Source: Prevotella ihumii
Lineage (GTDB): Bacteria; Bacteroidota; Bacteroidia; Bacteroidales; Bacteroidaceae
Assembly (NCBI RefSeq): GCF_900155655.1
Contig: NZ_LT706987.1
Location: 3,036,991-3,076,664, forward strand
Length of the DNA stretch: 39,674 bases
Reading direction: 5' to 3'
Shown here piece after piece: positions 27,701 through 36,222 of this stretch. The translations under genes and the position numbers were made by a program. The notes beneath the pieces are model-generated. The model had not been told where the DNA came from and did not search any database. It saw nothing but the letters and a program-made list of their open reading frames with translations. How positions within the stretch are numbered: position 1 is the stretch's first letter; every line of letters starts with the position of its first letter.

Positions 27701-28318
27701 GTATGGACTACCGGCAACCAAGCTAACCTCTCGTATGTAGCCCGTGAACAGCGTGAGGCGCTGACGGCCATCTACCAGAGCAAGGAGCCTTGGAAGTTGA
27801 TGACAAGAGCCAATGAAGTGATTCAGACCATTAAAACTGAAATCGAGGAATTGCAGGCCGCAGCTCGCAATGAAGCGATAGCAGCCATCAATAGCAAGCT
27901 GGCTTCCATCAAGGCAATTCCTGCCTACACGAAGATACCCGATACGTTGCGTACGCAGGTGGAGAGTTTCTTTACCCTTTTGACAGACATAGCCCAAACA
28001 GACCGCTTCATCGGTAACCTCAAAGCCATGAAGTCGGACATCGATAGGGCTTACGACAATAGCGTGAAGTCTATCAACGCTTGGGTGGAAGAGCAAGCTA
28101 CCAAGCCCGCACAACCTGCGGCTGCAGGAGGCGGACAATCGACACCTGCGACTCCTGCCCACACCATCAAGGCGGTAGTAGGTAGAGCGAAAGCCATGAA
28201 TGTGGACTTCGATAAGCCCGTGCTGGAGACCGAGGAAGATGTGGAACAATATCTGGCTGCCCTTCGCACCAAGATGCTGTCCTTTATCCGTGATAACAAG
28301 AACATTATGTTGAACTAA
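24788..28318 (+). CDS. brxC: BREX ATPase BrxC
   Basis: BrxC is the large P-loop ATPase of BREX. The 1176-residue product has Walker A GDFGSGKS at residues 64-71, in the context VWISGDFGSGKSHLLKIL, and a Walker B-like RFIFFVDEVGQFIG near 251-264, followed by an AAA-type stretch with TSQMDMDATVGD. A long helical C-terminal half follows, and near the end a Pro/Ala/Gly linker (about 1095-1115, PAQPAAAGGGQSTPATPA). I start at ATG 24788; an upstream TTG 18 bases earlier is unlikely. pglX starts 17 bases downstream. Length and order match type 1 BrxC. Walker motifs are intact, so the ATPase should be active. Confidence 0.93.
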   Translation: MIQEQIYKKDINRVIDGVIKADSVAKLKDEITEYVITGEQLKLLPCLFNTLVPPRQPNCVWISGDFGSGKSHLLKILSYVLENKYEIEGRLCGDLFAEKAADDFELEGQIQKACKVPTECALFNIQELFDGFGKNASDPVLTIFLKVFNKKFGYDDKKPEIAEIERYFDNKGQYQHLKAMYQQRFGKAWEDDRKSILLNLHKLAEVVAELESTDKDTAEKNLRAQIQGFKMDIDGFVAIVKEYLAKQPAGSRFIFFVDEVGQFIGKDVHRMLSLQTIAEGLTDKTKGRAFLVVTSQMDMDATVGDLNAQQSYDFSRIQGRFTTRINLTSANADEVIQRRLLEKKDEPNRQLCLEYDKQKNIIRSLFNFGDQSQFKNNYKSDEQFAISFPFVDYQFDLLQASIIELSKNNAFSGKQQSVGERSMLTITQAVAQQYKDKDLSQIVQFCDMYEGLRGVLQTKITNDIQQAERTLGNELALKVLKTLFLVKYVKGFPSTLDNITRVMLPTLDTDFPAYRSHIHEALNKLVRQSYIEKGANEEYHYQTNEEKDIETEIKNEELRPEATNEELKKIFRDEIFPDSKIKLSAYKIFPYGRMVDEVQDGRDAEMFIHFLTPLNNLSETDRNNLCMYSMRHPNQLIVVLGEDKDLQDDLVMFKKADKCLTRLLSSNDEGYRQQIISDKRRVNSRRREAIVDRLTQLTKSAKLFIGGNELTDIHSQDIKNRLTDAMKCLVEQVYTNLKMLTIEYDDAMLKSIINSTTTGSVFGGMQEDACSMEIFNEISKQKRIAVRTKIKDLVEYFKGNTYGWYETAILCIIAKLYKLDKISFRCNGQPVADRDLYNALTNSMQQATTLVDIEEAITPAQVNQLKGFYKEFFNDESCTAQSAKDVHTAFIERLKRDMEEYRLLSDRHRFEFVKGLDEVMDSLCELSALIYPGLYQNKKKLEDTLDDKLDIADAIRNFTKSPQFNIFKQVEVWTTGNQANLSYVAREQREALTAIYQSKEPWKLMTRANEVIQTIKTEIEELQAAARNEAIAAINSKLASIKAIPAYTKIPDTLRTQVESFFTLLTDIAQTDRFIGNLKAMKSDIDRAYDNSVKSINAWVEEQATKPAQPAAAGGGQSTPATPAHTIKAVVGRAKAMNVDFDKPVLETEEDVEQYLAALRTKMLSFIRDNKNIMLN

Positions 28319-28334
28319 CTTGCGCCTAACGCTT

Positions 28335-31300
28335 ATGGCAACAAATACCGCTGCACTCAAAACTTTTGCGCAGCAAACCCGCATCAAACTTCGTTCGCTC
28401 ATTGCTACGAAGATGGAATATATCCTGACTCAGGACACGGCTGAACTCCGTGGCTTTGAGTCGCAGATTCAGAAACTGAAAGACGAGATCGCCGCCAAGG
28501 GGCGTGACCTTGTGGTAGAAGAAGTGGCTTATACGTGGTTCAACCGCGTGATGGCACTCCGTTTTATGGATGCTAATGAATATACCTCGCCCCGAGTGGT
28601 GACACCGGGCACTGGGCAGATGCGTCCGGAGATCTTGCAAAATGCTATGGCAGGCAGCGTGGATGAGGATCTTCACCTGCGTCCCGAGGACTTGTCATTA
28701 CCGGAGGCCAAGCTCTATCGCAAGTTATTGGTGGCTTCGTGCAATGCTTATGGCGCGTCGATGCCTTTCCTCTTTGAGCATATCAGCGACTATACGGAAC
28801 TGCTCCTGCCGGATGATCTGCTGTCGGAGCAGAGCTTCGTGACGGACATTCGTCGCGGCATGACGGACGAGGATTGTCAGAATGTGGAGGTGATGGGTTG
28901 GCTCTATCAGTTCTATATCACCGACCGCAAGGCAGATGCTGAGACCAAGAAATCGAAGAAAGGTGGACTGAAGAGCGATGAGCAGGCAGCTGCCACCCAG
29001 CTCTTCACGCCTCACTGGGTGGTGCGCTACATGGTGGAGAACTCGTTGGGCCGCATCTGGATGACACTCCATCCCGAGAGCCGCTTGGTGGATGAGATGC
29101 CTTACTATATCCCTACGCCCGAAGGGCAGACAGACGTGATCCCCGAGGACATCCACTCCGTGAAGGACATCCGCCTGATCGACCCCTGCGTGGGTAGTGG
29201 CCATATTGCGGTCTATGCTTTCGACCTCTTCACGAAGATGTACGAGGAGGAGGGTTATCAGACGCATGAAATTCCTGCAGAGATTCTTACGCACAATATC
29301 TATGGCATCGACATCGACCGTCGTTGCTACCAGTTGGCGTGCTTTGCACTGACCATGAAGGCACGTGCTTACCATAGTCGCTACCTTCGTCGTCCGGTGC
29401 AGCCCAATGTGATGGCGCTCCAAACGATTGACCACGATACGATTGCTTCTACCGGTGACTGGAGCAGCAAATCAACCCTGTGGCAGATGGAGTATGTAGA
29501 TACCATTGGTTCGCTGCTTCAGATTTCGCCGGAGGAGTGTGCCGCGATTCAGGTGGAAGAAGGACTGTTTGTCGAACGCCAACGGATGTTGAAAAAACAG
29601 GCGGAGTACCTGAGCGGGAAGTATCATTGCGTGGTGACGAACCCGCCGTATTTGGGGAAAGGAATGGGAGATGAGTTGAAAGGCTATGTTTCTGAGCATT
29701 TTCCCAATTCCAAAGGTGATGTTATGGCGACATTTATGGAACGATGCTTAGAACTTGTTTCTAAAGCAGGGAAAGTCGGAATGATAAATATGTTATCATG
29801 GATGTTTTTATCTTCCTATGATGAATTCCGTAAAGATTTATTAATCTCATGCTATATAGATTCATTATTGTTATTAGGAGCTCATGCATTTGATGAAATT
29901 AGTGGAGAGATAGTGCAATGCACAACTTTTATATTAGCTAATCATTCTTCAAATAGTGGGAGTGTTTTTTTTAGATTAATCGGTGGTAAATGTTCTGCTG
30001 ATAAAGAATCAACATTTCTCAAGGCTAAAAAAGATCAAACAGACAATATTTATTATTCCAATATCTCAAAGGAAAAATTCGAAGATATTCCAGGTTACCG
30101 TTTGGGATTTTGGTTGAATAAAAAACTTGTTTCTATATGGAAAAATCAAGTTCTGAATGATGACAATTTGGTAATTAGACAGGGCTTAGCTAGTGGATCA
30201 AACGAGCGATTTATTAGGCTTTGGCATGAAATCAATAGTAATACTATGGGATTTGAATTTAATTCAATAAACGAAGCTATAGAATCTTCTAAGAAATGGT
30301 TTCCATACAATAAAGGTGGAGATGCTCCCAAATGGTTTGGAAATAATTACTATGTGCTTTCCTTTGATGAGAACTCTTATAATGCTCTGTCTCAAATGGG
30401 CAACAGGCTACCATCTAGGCATTTGTATTTTAAGGAAGGTTTAGCTTTTCCTCGTTTGGGCAACGGACATTTTAATTCTCGATTTACGCCTAAAGGTTTC
30501 ATTTTTGATTGTAATGCTCCGATGGGATTTGCAGAAACAGATCTTTTATATAAATTAGCTTATTTGAACTCCAAAGCTATTGACCTGTTTCTTTCCGTTC
30601 TTTGTCCAACTCTTACATTTCAAGTTGGAGATGTTAGATTATCTCCATATACAAAGGATAAGAATAATGAAGTTGAAAAACATGCAGTAGATTGTATCTC
30701 CATCTCTAAGCAAGACTGGGACTCTCACGAAACCTCATGGGATTTTCAACAGAATGAACTCCTCTCTCTAATAGGCCAATCTGATGAAGACCTCAAGCAC
30801 CTTGCATCGCTGCAAGCCGCTTGCACTAACGTAAACGTCTTGTTGAGTGACCTCGTAGATAAGTATCATACCAAGTGGACAGCCTTGTTTATGCAGCTCC
30901 ACACCAATGAAGAAGAACTCAACCGTCAGTTCATCGATATCTACGATCTGCAAGACGAGCTCACCCCTGATGTTCCCTTGAATGAAATCACCATCCTGCA
31001 AAAAGGCGAGATTGACATCGAAGACGGAGAGATCGTGTGGAACGATGCCGTTATCATCAAGCAACTCATCAGCTACCTCGTAGGCTGCTTTATGGGTCGC
31101 TACAGCGTAGATCGCCCCGGCCTCATCATCGCCTCGCAGCACCAAGACCTGACGAGCCTTGGCCTTAAAGTGGAAGGCATCGATAATGGAGCCGAAGGCC
31201 GCCTGCTCATCGACGACGACGGCATTGTGCCCATCCTCGAAGGCGAATATTTCAACGATGATATGACCGTACGTATCGAGGGAGCCATCAAGACCCTCTT

Positions 31301-31820
31301 TGGAGAAGCCCACTTCCAAGAGAACCTGAAGTACCTCGAACAGACCTTAGGCAAGAGCCTCCGCGACTACCTCTTTAAGGACTTCTTTGCTAACCATATC
31401 GATGGTAAGATGTATCAGAAGCGTCCCATCTACTGGCTCTTCTCCTCGAAGATGGGTGACAAGAACAAGAAGGGTTACTTCAAGGCCCTGGTGTATATGC
31501 ATCGCATCGAGAGCGACACCCTCTCCAAGCTCCATGCCGACTATGTGACGCCCTACATTGACAAGATCGAGCAGCAGAAGCGGGAAGCCGAGGATCAAGC
31601 CGTGCGTGACGACCTCAGTCAGGCCCAGCGCAACAAAGCCACGAAGCAAGCCGACGAATATGCCGCCGCCCTGCGCGAAGTCCGCGAGTTCGCCACCATC
31701 CTTGCCCAGATGTCCACTCAGCGCCTCACCATCGACCTCGATGATGGCGTGCGAGTGAACTATCCCAAGTACTATCCGCTGGTGGAACCCATCAAAGGAC
31801 TGGATAAATCAGAAGATTAA
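28335..31820 (+). CDS. pglX: BREX adenine-specific DNA methyltransferase PglX
   Basis: PglX (BrxX) methylates the N6 of adenine in a short non-palindromic site, marking host DNA, and takes part in excluding phage. The 1161-residue product has the cofactor motif DPCVGSGH (about 283-290) and the catalytic NPPY (436-439, in VVTNPPYLGKG). The target-recognition part is about 452-812, and a C-terminal coiled-coil-like stretch (EQQKREAEDQAVRDDL and following) precedes PLVEPIKGL. I start at ATG 28335. The DNA for residues about 452-812 is visibly more AT-rich than the flanks, which suggests exchange of the recognition domain. The frame is open throughout, with no sign of phase-variable interruption. 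Confidence 0.94.
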   Translation: MATNTAALKTFAQQTRIKLRSLIATKMEYILTQDTAELRGFESQIQKLKDEIAAKGRDLVVEEVAYTWFNRVMALRFMDANEYTSPRVVTPGTGQMRPEILQNAMAGSVDEDLHLRPEDLSLPEAKLYRKLLVASCNAYGASMPFLFEHISDYTELLLPDDLLSEQSFVTDIRRGMTDEDCQNVEVMGWLYQFYITDRKADAETKKSKKGGLKSDEQAAATQLFTPHWVVRYMVENSLGRIWMTLHPESRLVDEMPYYIPTPEGQTDVIPEDIHSVKDIRLIDPCVGSGHIAVYAFDLFTKMYEEEGYQTHEIPAEILTHNIYGIDIDRRCYQLACFALTMKARAYHSRYLRRPVQPNVMALQTIDHDTIASTGDWSSKSTLWQMEYVDTIGSLLQISPEECAAIQVEEGLFVERQRMLKKQAEYLSGKYHCVVTNPPYLGKGMGDELKGYVSEHFPNSKGDVMATFMERCLELVSKAGKVGMINMLSWMFLSSYDEFRKDLLISCYIDSLLLLGAHAFDEISGEIVQCTTFILANHSSNSGSVFFRLIGGKCSADKESTFLKAKKDQTDNIYYSNISKEKFEDIPGYRLGFWLNKKLVSIWKNQVLNDDNLVIRQGLASGSNERFIRLWHEINSNTMGFEFNSINEAIESSKKWFPYNKGGDAPKWFGNNYYVLSFDENSYNALSQMGNRLPSRHLYFKEGLAFPRLGNGHFNSRFTPKGFIFDCNAPMGFAETDLLYKLAYLNSKAIDLFLSVLCPTLTFQVGDVRLSPYTKDKNNEVEKHAVDCISISKQDWDSHETSWDFQQNELLSLIGQSDEDLKHLASLQAACTNVNVLLSDLVDKYHTKWTALFMQLHTNEEELNRQFIDIYDLQDELTPDVPLNEITILQKGEIDIEDGEIVWNDAVIIKQLISYLVGCFMGRYSVDRPGLIIASQHQDLTSLGLKVEGIDNGAEGRLLIDDDGIVPILEGEYFNDDMTVRIEGAIKTLFGEAHFQENLKYLEQTLGKSLRDYLFKDFFANHIDGKMYQKRPIYWLFSSKMGDKNKKGYFKALVYMHRIESDTLSKLHADYVTPYIDKIEQQKREAEDQAVRDDLSQAQRNKATKQADEYAAALREVREFATILAQMSTQRLTIDLDDGVRVNYPKYYPLVEPIKGLDKSED
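29690..30765 (+). other. AT-rich insert-like segment: recognition domain of pglX
   Basis: Codon choice changes sharply soon after the NPPY motif and back again around 30765: inside, codons end mostly in A or T (for example ATATTAGCTAATCATTCTTC), while the flanks prefer C and G. The segment coincides with the target-recognition region, so it probably came in by homologous exchange of a specificity domain. Limits are by eye. Confidence 0.65.
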
Positions 31821-31824
31821 AGTT

Positions 31825-33717
31825 ATGATCGAAGTAAGAGACATACAGGATTTTAGCGACTATCTTGACACACTGCTCAGCCAGACAGAGTGTGACGATA
31901 TCGAGTTTAAGAGTGCGGCAGGAGGTTTCCCGGATAGTTTTTGGGATACCTACTCTGCTTTTGCCAATACGGATGGCGGAACCATTGTATTCGGTGTAAA
32001 AGAAAAGGACGGAAAGTTTTCTTTGAATGGACTAACAGACGCTCAGATAGATAAGTACAAAAAGGACTTCTGGACCAATATGAACAACCGTTCCACCATT
32101 AGTTGTAATCTGATGAAGGAAGCGGATGTGGCGACACCCGAATATAAAGGTTATAAATTCATGCTATTCTTTGTACCCAGGGCAAGCAATGAGCAACGCC
32201 CAATATTTCGCACTACAAATCCTTATAATGGAACCTTCAAACGCAACTATGAGGGTGACTATAAATGTACGGAGCGAGAGGTGAAGCGCATGTTTGCAGA
32301 TGCAGATGAGCAACATCCTGTGGATTGTCGTATTCTGAAAAACTATACATTGAATGATATAGACAAGGAAGCTTTGAATAAGTACAGACAGCTATTTAAG
32401 CTCTCTTCACCTGATCATCCTTGGTTGTCCTACGATGATGTGGAGTTGCTGCGCATGTTAGGCGGTTATCGCAAAGATCGTCAGACAGGCGAAGAAGGTT
32501 TTACCTTGGCAGGACTGCTCATGTTCGGCAAAAACCAGGCAATAACAGATCCCGAGTGTGCTCCTCATTTCTTTCCTGACTATCAGGAACATCTGACCGA
32601 GGATGAAGATGTAAGATGGACCAACCGCATTTGGCCAGATGGCACATGGGAAGCCAATCTATTTAACTTCTATCAAAGAGTACTTCCAAGATTACAATCC
32701 GTGTTGCCCAAACCGTTCAAGTTAGAAGATAATATTCGCAGGGAAGAAACGCCAGCTCATGTAGCTGTTCGTGAAGCCCTTATCAACCTTTGTATTCATG
32801 CAGATTATACTGAAAACGCTTCACTTGTGGTCAGACATAATGCCAATGGCTTTATATTCTCCAATCCAGGTACGATGCTTGTTTCCAAAGATCAGTATTA
32901 TACGGGTGGAGAAAGTGTATGCCGTAACAAGTCTCTTCAGAAAATGTTCGCTATGCTGGGTGTAGCCGAGAAGGCGGGCAGTGGTACGGATAAGATTATG
33001 AAGGGATGGAAAGAATCCAACTGGCGAGCACCCAAAATAGACATCAAACAGGAACCTGACAAGGTGGTTCTGACGATGCCTATGGAATCTCTTCTTTCAG
33101 AGAATGCAAAGGCAAAACTGGAGCATAAGTTTGGAATCGCAGCCAATTCATTCGATCACAATGTGTTGTCTGTATTGGCTTTGGCAAGTGATGAGGGATT
33201 TGTGACCAATGAAAGATTGCGCTATTCGCTCAGCCTTCATAAAGCACAAATTTCAGAATTATTAAAACTCATGTGCCATAATCAGCTCCTTGAATCTCAA
33301 GGTTATGGACGAGGTATGAGGTATTATCTACCCGAAGGGGAGTTGAATGTCTTTCGGACAGAGGCTAATATAGCAACTTCCGATACTAATATGGCAACTT
33401 CCAATGCTAATATAGCAACCTCCAATGCTAATATAGCAACCTCGGACGGTAATATAGCAACCTCTGATTCCAATATGGCAACCTCTTCACCTAACAAGCA
33501 GTATAAGAAAAGACTTTCTGCAGATGAAATGCGAGCAGCAGTGGTGGAAATTGCCAGAGAATGGGTGACATTGGATGAGATCGCCTATAGGTTAGGTAGA
33601 AATAAAGCTTATGTGAGAAGTTTTGTCATTCCAAATCTTCTTACGGATAAAACGATAGAAATGCTATATCCAGGTACACCTAATCATCCAAGCCAAAAGT
33701 ACAAAAAGAAAGAATAA
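31825..33717 (+). CDS. AlbA_2 / GHKL-ATPase-like accessory protein within the BREX operon
   Basis: The 630-residue product has an N-terminal AlbA_2 (Schlafen-type) domain (about 20-110: DDIEFKSAAGGFPDSFW, then AFANTDGGTIVFGV). A HATPase_c_4-type region (about 305-400) follows, with REETPAHVAVREALINLCIHADY and GVAEKAGSGTDKIM, the pattern of the RecG-like or transcriptional regulator ATP-binding family. Next come a winged-helix-like part (about 445-500), six copies of a 7-residue repeat (about 514-555, core N-I/M-A-T-S), and a second winged helix-like end (DEIAYRLGRNKAYVRSF). It starts 4 bases after pglX and ends 5 bases before pglZ, so it is fully part of the operon. Such proteins often bind nucleic acid; its role in BREX, perhaps regulation or an added defence, is not known. 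Confidence 0.85.
   Translation: MIEVRDIQDFSDYLDTLLSQTECDDIEFKSAAGGFPDSFWDTYSAFANTDGGTIVFGVKEKDGKFSLNGLTDAQIDKYKKDFWTNMNNRSTISCNLMKEADVATPEYKGYKFMLFFVPRASNEQRPIFRTTNPYNGTFKRNYEGDYKCTEREVKRMFADADEQHPVDCRILKNYTLNDIDKEALNKYRQLFKLSSPDHPWLSYDDVELLRMLGGYRKDRQTGEEGFTLAGLLMFGKNQAITDPECAPHFFPDYQEHLTEDEDVRWTNRIWPDGTWEANLFNFYQRVLPRLQSVLPKPFKLEDNIRREETPAHVAVREALINLCIHADYTENASLVVRHNANGFIFSNPGTMLVSKDQYYTGGESVCRNKSLQKMFAMLGVAEKAGSGTDKIMKGWKESNWRAPKIDIKQEPDKVVLTMPMESLLSENAKAKLEHKFGIAANSFDHNVLSVLALASDEGFVTNERLRYSLSLHKAQISELLKLMCHNQLLESQGYGRGMRYYLPEGELNVFRTEANIATSDTNMATSNANIATSNANIATSDGNIATSDSNMATSSPNKQYKKRLSADEMRAAVVEIAREWVTLDEIAYRLGRNKAYVRSFVIPNLLTDKTIEMLYPGTPNHPSQKYKKKE
33364..33489 (+). repeat. Six tandem 21-bp units inside the AlbA_2 gene
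   Basis: Each unit encodes A/T/G/S-N-I/M-A-T-S-x and differs by a few bases from the next. Because 21 is a multiple of three, changes in copy number keep the frame and only alter a linker between two winged-helix-like regions. Confidence 0.92.
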
Positions 33718-33722
33718 ATGCT

Positions 33723-36221
33723 ATGGCAGAATCAAATAAAGACAAAATACAGAAAGTGCTCAGTGAGCAGTTCAACAAGTATCGTTACATCTTCTGGTAC
33801 GATACCGAAGGCGCGATGGAAGAGCTGGTCACGGGTTTAGTTGTGGAGGGCGTGAAAGTACTCACGCTCTCACACAACGCCTTCTCGCTGAAACATCGCA
33901 TCGTAAATGGCGACCAGCCCGCACGTGGTTTCCTAATTTACAGCCAAGAGGCAGAGCCTACGAAGGAGAACAACTGGCTGCTTGACCTGCAAATGGAGGG
34001 CCTGAAGTTTAGTGCCGATATGGCTTCGCTCTACGCTACGGAGTGCAACATCCCCATGGAACTCAAAGAGCGCATCATCGATGAGCACTTAGAGTTCTTC
34101 AAGGTGGCACGCCATCGTGAGAAGTTGGCCGAGCAAGTGAGCGCAGGCATGAGTGGGGCTGACATTATCGGACGAATGCTGGCCGTAGCGGCTCATACGC
34201 CCATTGCGACCTATGACCTGCTGACCTATATGTTGGCGGATGAGTGCATCCACGAGAAGAGCGACCTGCAATACCGATTGGAGAAGTACAACTTGCTGGC
34301 TACCTATTGGGAGATGGCCGAGAAGGCCTTTGGCTACGACAAGGCCCGCCAAGTGAAGGATCTCGTCATCGTGCTGTTCCAAGACGAGCTGGCCAGCATC
34401 CTGGGCCAAAGCAAGCTGACCAACGAGGCTCATATCTTTATGCGCGACTGGCGCGACAGCCGTCAGTACGGCGAGATGTACAAACTTTGGGCTACCCAGC
34501 TGGAAACGGAGTTGGGCATCATGCAGCAGATTCAAGGGGAACCTATCGAACGGCTGGTGCGCATCGAAACCTTCCCATGTGTGGATAAGGTCATCGCCAA
34601 GTATATCCACAAGGAAGTGAAGCATGGCACCATCACGACTGAGAAGCTGGAAGCAATTGTAGAAGAACGTCGTAACAAGATATTCTTCAGTGTAGCCGCT
34701 CATACGATTAATGGTTTCTTGGAGGCTCGACGTTTGCTGGAAGCTATCGAAAAGCTGGCGACAGGGCTAAGCATCATTTCTGCCGAAGAAGGGTTTAAAC
34801 TCTACACCAGTGATCTGTATGTGATTGACCAACACTACCGTCATTTCTTCCGTGAGGCGAAATTGGCTGAGAGTACGAACTTGATTGGTGACATCAAGCC
34901 CAAGGTGCAGCAGGTCTATACCAATACCTTTCTTTCGGCTTTGGCTGCCAAGTGGCAACCGGTGGTGGATGCCATGGAACGTTGGTCTATCTCTGGCGTT
35001 TATTCTCAGCGCACCTTCTTCACTACCTATGTGGCACCCTTCACGCAGAAGGGCAAACGATTGTTTGTCATCATCAGCGATGCGTTGCGCTACGAAACGA
35101 TGGTGGAACTGGAAGGCCGCATAGCGCAGGAAAACCGTATGGAGACCAACTTGAAGCCGGCGATGCTTTGCGTGCAACCCTCTTATACCCAACTGGGCAT
35201 GGCAGCGCTTTTGCCACATCGTGTACTGTCGTACGAGAAAGAATCGGCAGAAGTCTTTGCAGATGGTGTGAGCACACAAGGAACGACCAATCGTACCAAG
35301 GTGTTGCAGGCCAGCGTACCTAAAAGTATCGCCATCAAAGCAGAGGACTTCTTGGAGGTGTGTTGCAAGGATTGGGTAAAGGATTACGATCTCGTCTATA
35401 TCTACAGCAATACCATTGACAAGGTTGGCGATGCATTGGCCACGGAAACGAATGTGTTCAAAGCTACTGAAGACGAGATGGATAAGATTGTTCGACTGGT
35501 GAAGGTCATCAGTTCAAGCAATGGTACTAACATCCTCATCACAGCCGACCATGGCTATATCTACCAAAACGAAGAGCTCGACGAAACGGACTTTACCGAT
35601 TTCAAGGCCCAAGGAGGTACTTGCTACATCGAAAATCGCCGTTTCGTGATTGGCCATGGTCTTTGGGATGGAAATGGGGCCAAGAGCTGGAAGAGCGAAG
35701 AAGTAGGACTCAAAGCTGGTGTAGATATTCAAATCTGTAAGGGATTGAGCCGTATTCGCAAGCAAGGTTCAGGCTCACGTTTCGTGCATGGTGGCAGCAT
35801 GCCGCAGGAAGTGGCCGTACCAGTACTGCATGTCAACGTGAAGAAGAAAACGGACGTGAAGCAGGTGGATGTGGATATTCTTGGCAAGCAGACGCGCATC
35901 ACGCAGATGAGCCAGTCGGTGAAGTTCTACCAAACGGAAGAGACAACGGAGAAGACAAAAGGCATCACTCTCCGGTTAGGCTTCTATTCGGCTGAAAGTG
36001 AAATCATCTCCGACCAGGTGATGCTGACTTTTGATAGTGCCAACACCGATTCCATGCAGCGTGAACAGAAGCATACGTTCAAGTTTAAGAACATCATCTC
36101 GAAACTGAACGGACAGACGGTGACGCTTCGCATGGAGAAACAGGTGGAGAACTCTGACCAGTTTGCACCCTACAGAGAAGAAGAATACAAGGTAAGTGTG
36201 ATGTTTGAAGCGGAATGGTAA
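33723..36221 (+). CDS. pglZ: BREX protein PglZ (alkaline-phosphatase fold)
   Basis: PglZ (BrxZ) belongs to the alkaline phosphatase superfamily and is the signature protein of BREX. The 832-residue product has a helical first half, then the metal-binding segment LFVIISDALRYE (Asp about 453) and ILITADHGYIYQ (Asp 609, His 610). A later FVHGGSMPQEVAVPVLHV matches the family's end of the catalytic domain, and a beta-rich C-terminal tail follows. The metal ligands expected for the fold are present. It starts at ATG 33723, five bases after the AlbA_2 gene, and brxL starts one base after its stop. Confidence 0.94.
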   Translation: MAESNKDKIQKVLSEQFNKYRYIFWYDTEGAMEELVTGLVVEGVKVLTLSHNAFSLKHRIVNGDQPARGFLIYSQEAEPTKENNWLLDLQMEGLKFSADMASLYATECNIPMELKERIIDEHLEFFKVARHREKLAEQVSAGMSGADIIGRMLAVAAHTPIATYDLLTYMLADECIHEKSDLQYRLEKYNLLATYWEMAEKAFGYDKARQVKDLVIVLFQDELASILGQSKLTNEAHIFMRDWRDSRQYGEMYKLWATQLETELGIMQQIQGEPIERLVRIETFPCVDKVIAKYIHKEVKHGTITTEKLEAIVEERRNKIFFSVAAHTINGFLEARRLLEAIEKLATGLSIISAEEGFKLYTSDLYVIDQHYRHFFREAKLAESTNLIGDIKPKVQQVYTNTFLSALAAKWQPVVDAMERWSISGVYSQRTFFTTYVAPFTQKGKRLFVIISDALRYETMVELEGRIAQENRMETNLKPAMLCVQPSYTQLGMAALLPHRVLSYEKESAEVFADGVSTQGTTNRTKVLQASVPKSIAIKAEDFLEVCCKDWVKDYDLVYIYSNTIDKVGDALATETNVFKATEDEMDKIVRLVKVISSSNGTNILITADHGYIYQNEELDETDFTDFKAQGGTCYIENRRFVIGHGLWDGNGAKSWKSEEVGLKAGVDIQICKGLSRIRKQGSGSRFVHGGSMPQEVAVPVLHVNVKKKTDVKQVDVDILGKQTRITQMSQSVKFYQTEETTEKTKGITLRLGFYSAESEIISDQVMLTFDSANTDSMQREQKHTFKFKNIISKLNGQTVTLRMEKQVENSDQFAPYREEEYKVSVMFEAEW

Positions 36222-36222
36222 T

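Noticed and set aside
33364..33489. Tandem units that might look like a CRISPR array
   Set aside because: The 21-bp units are adjacent, have no spacers and are translated in frame within a gene.
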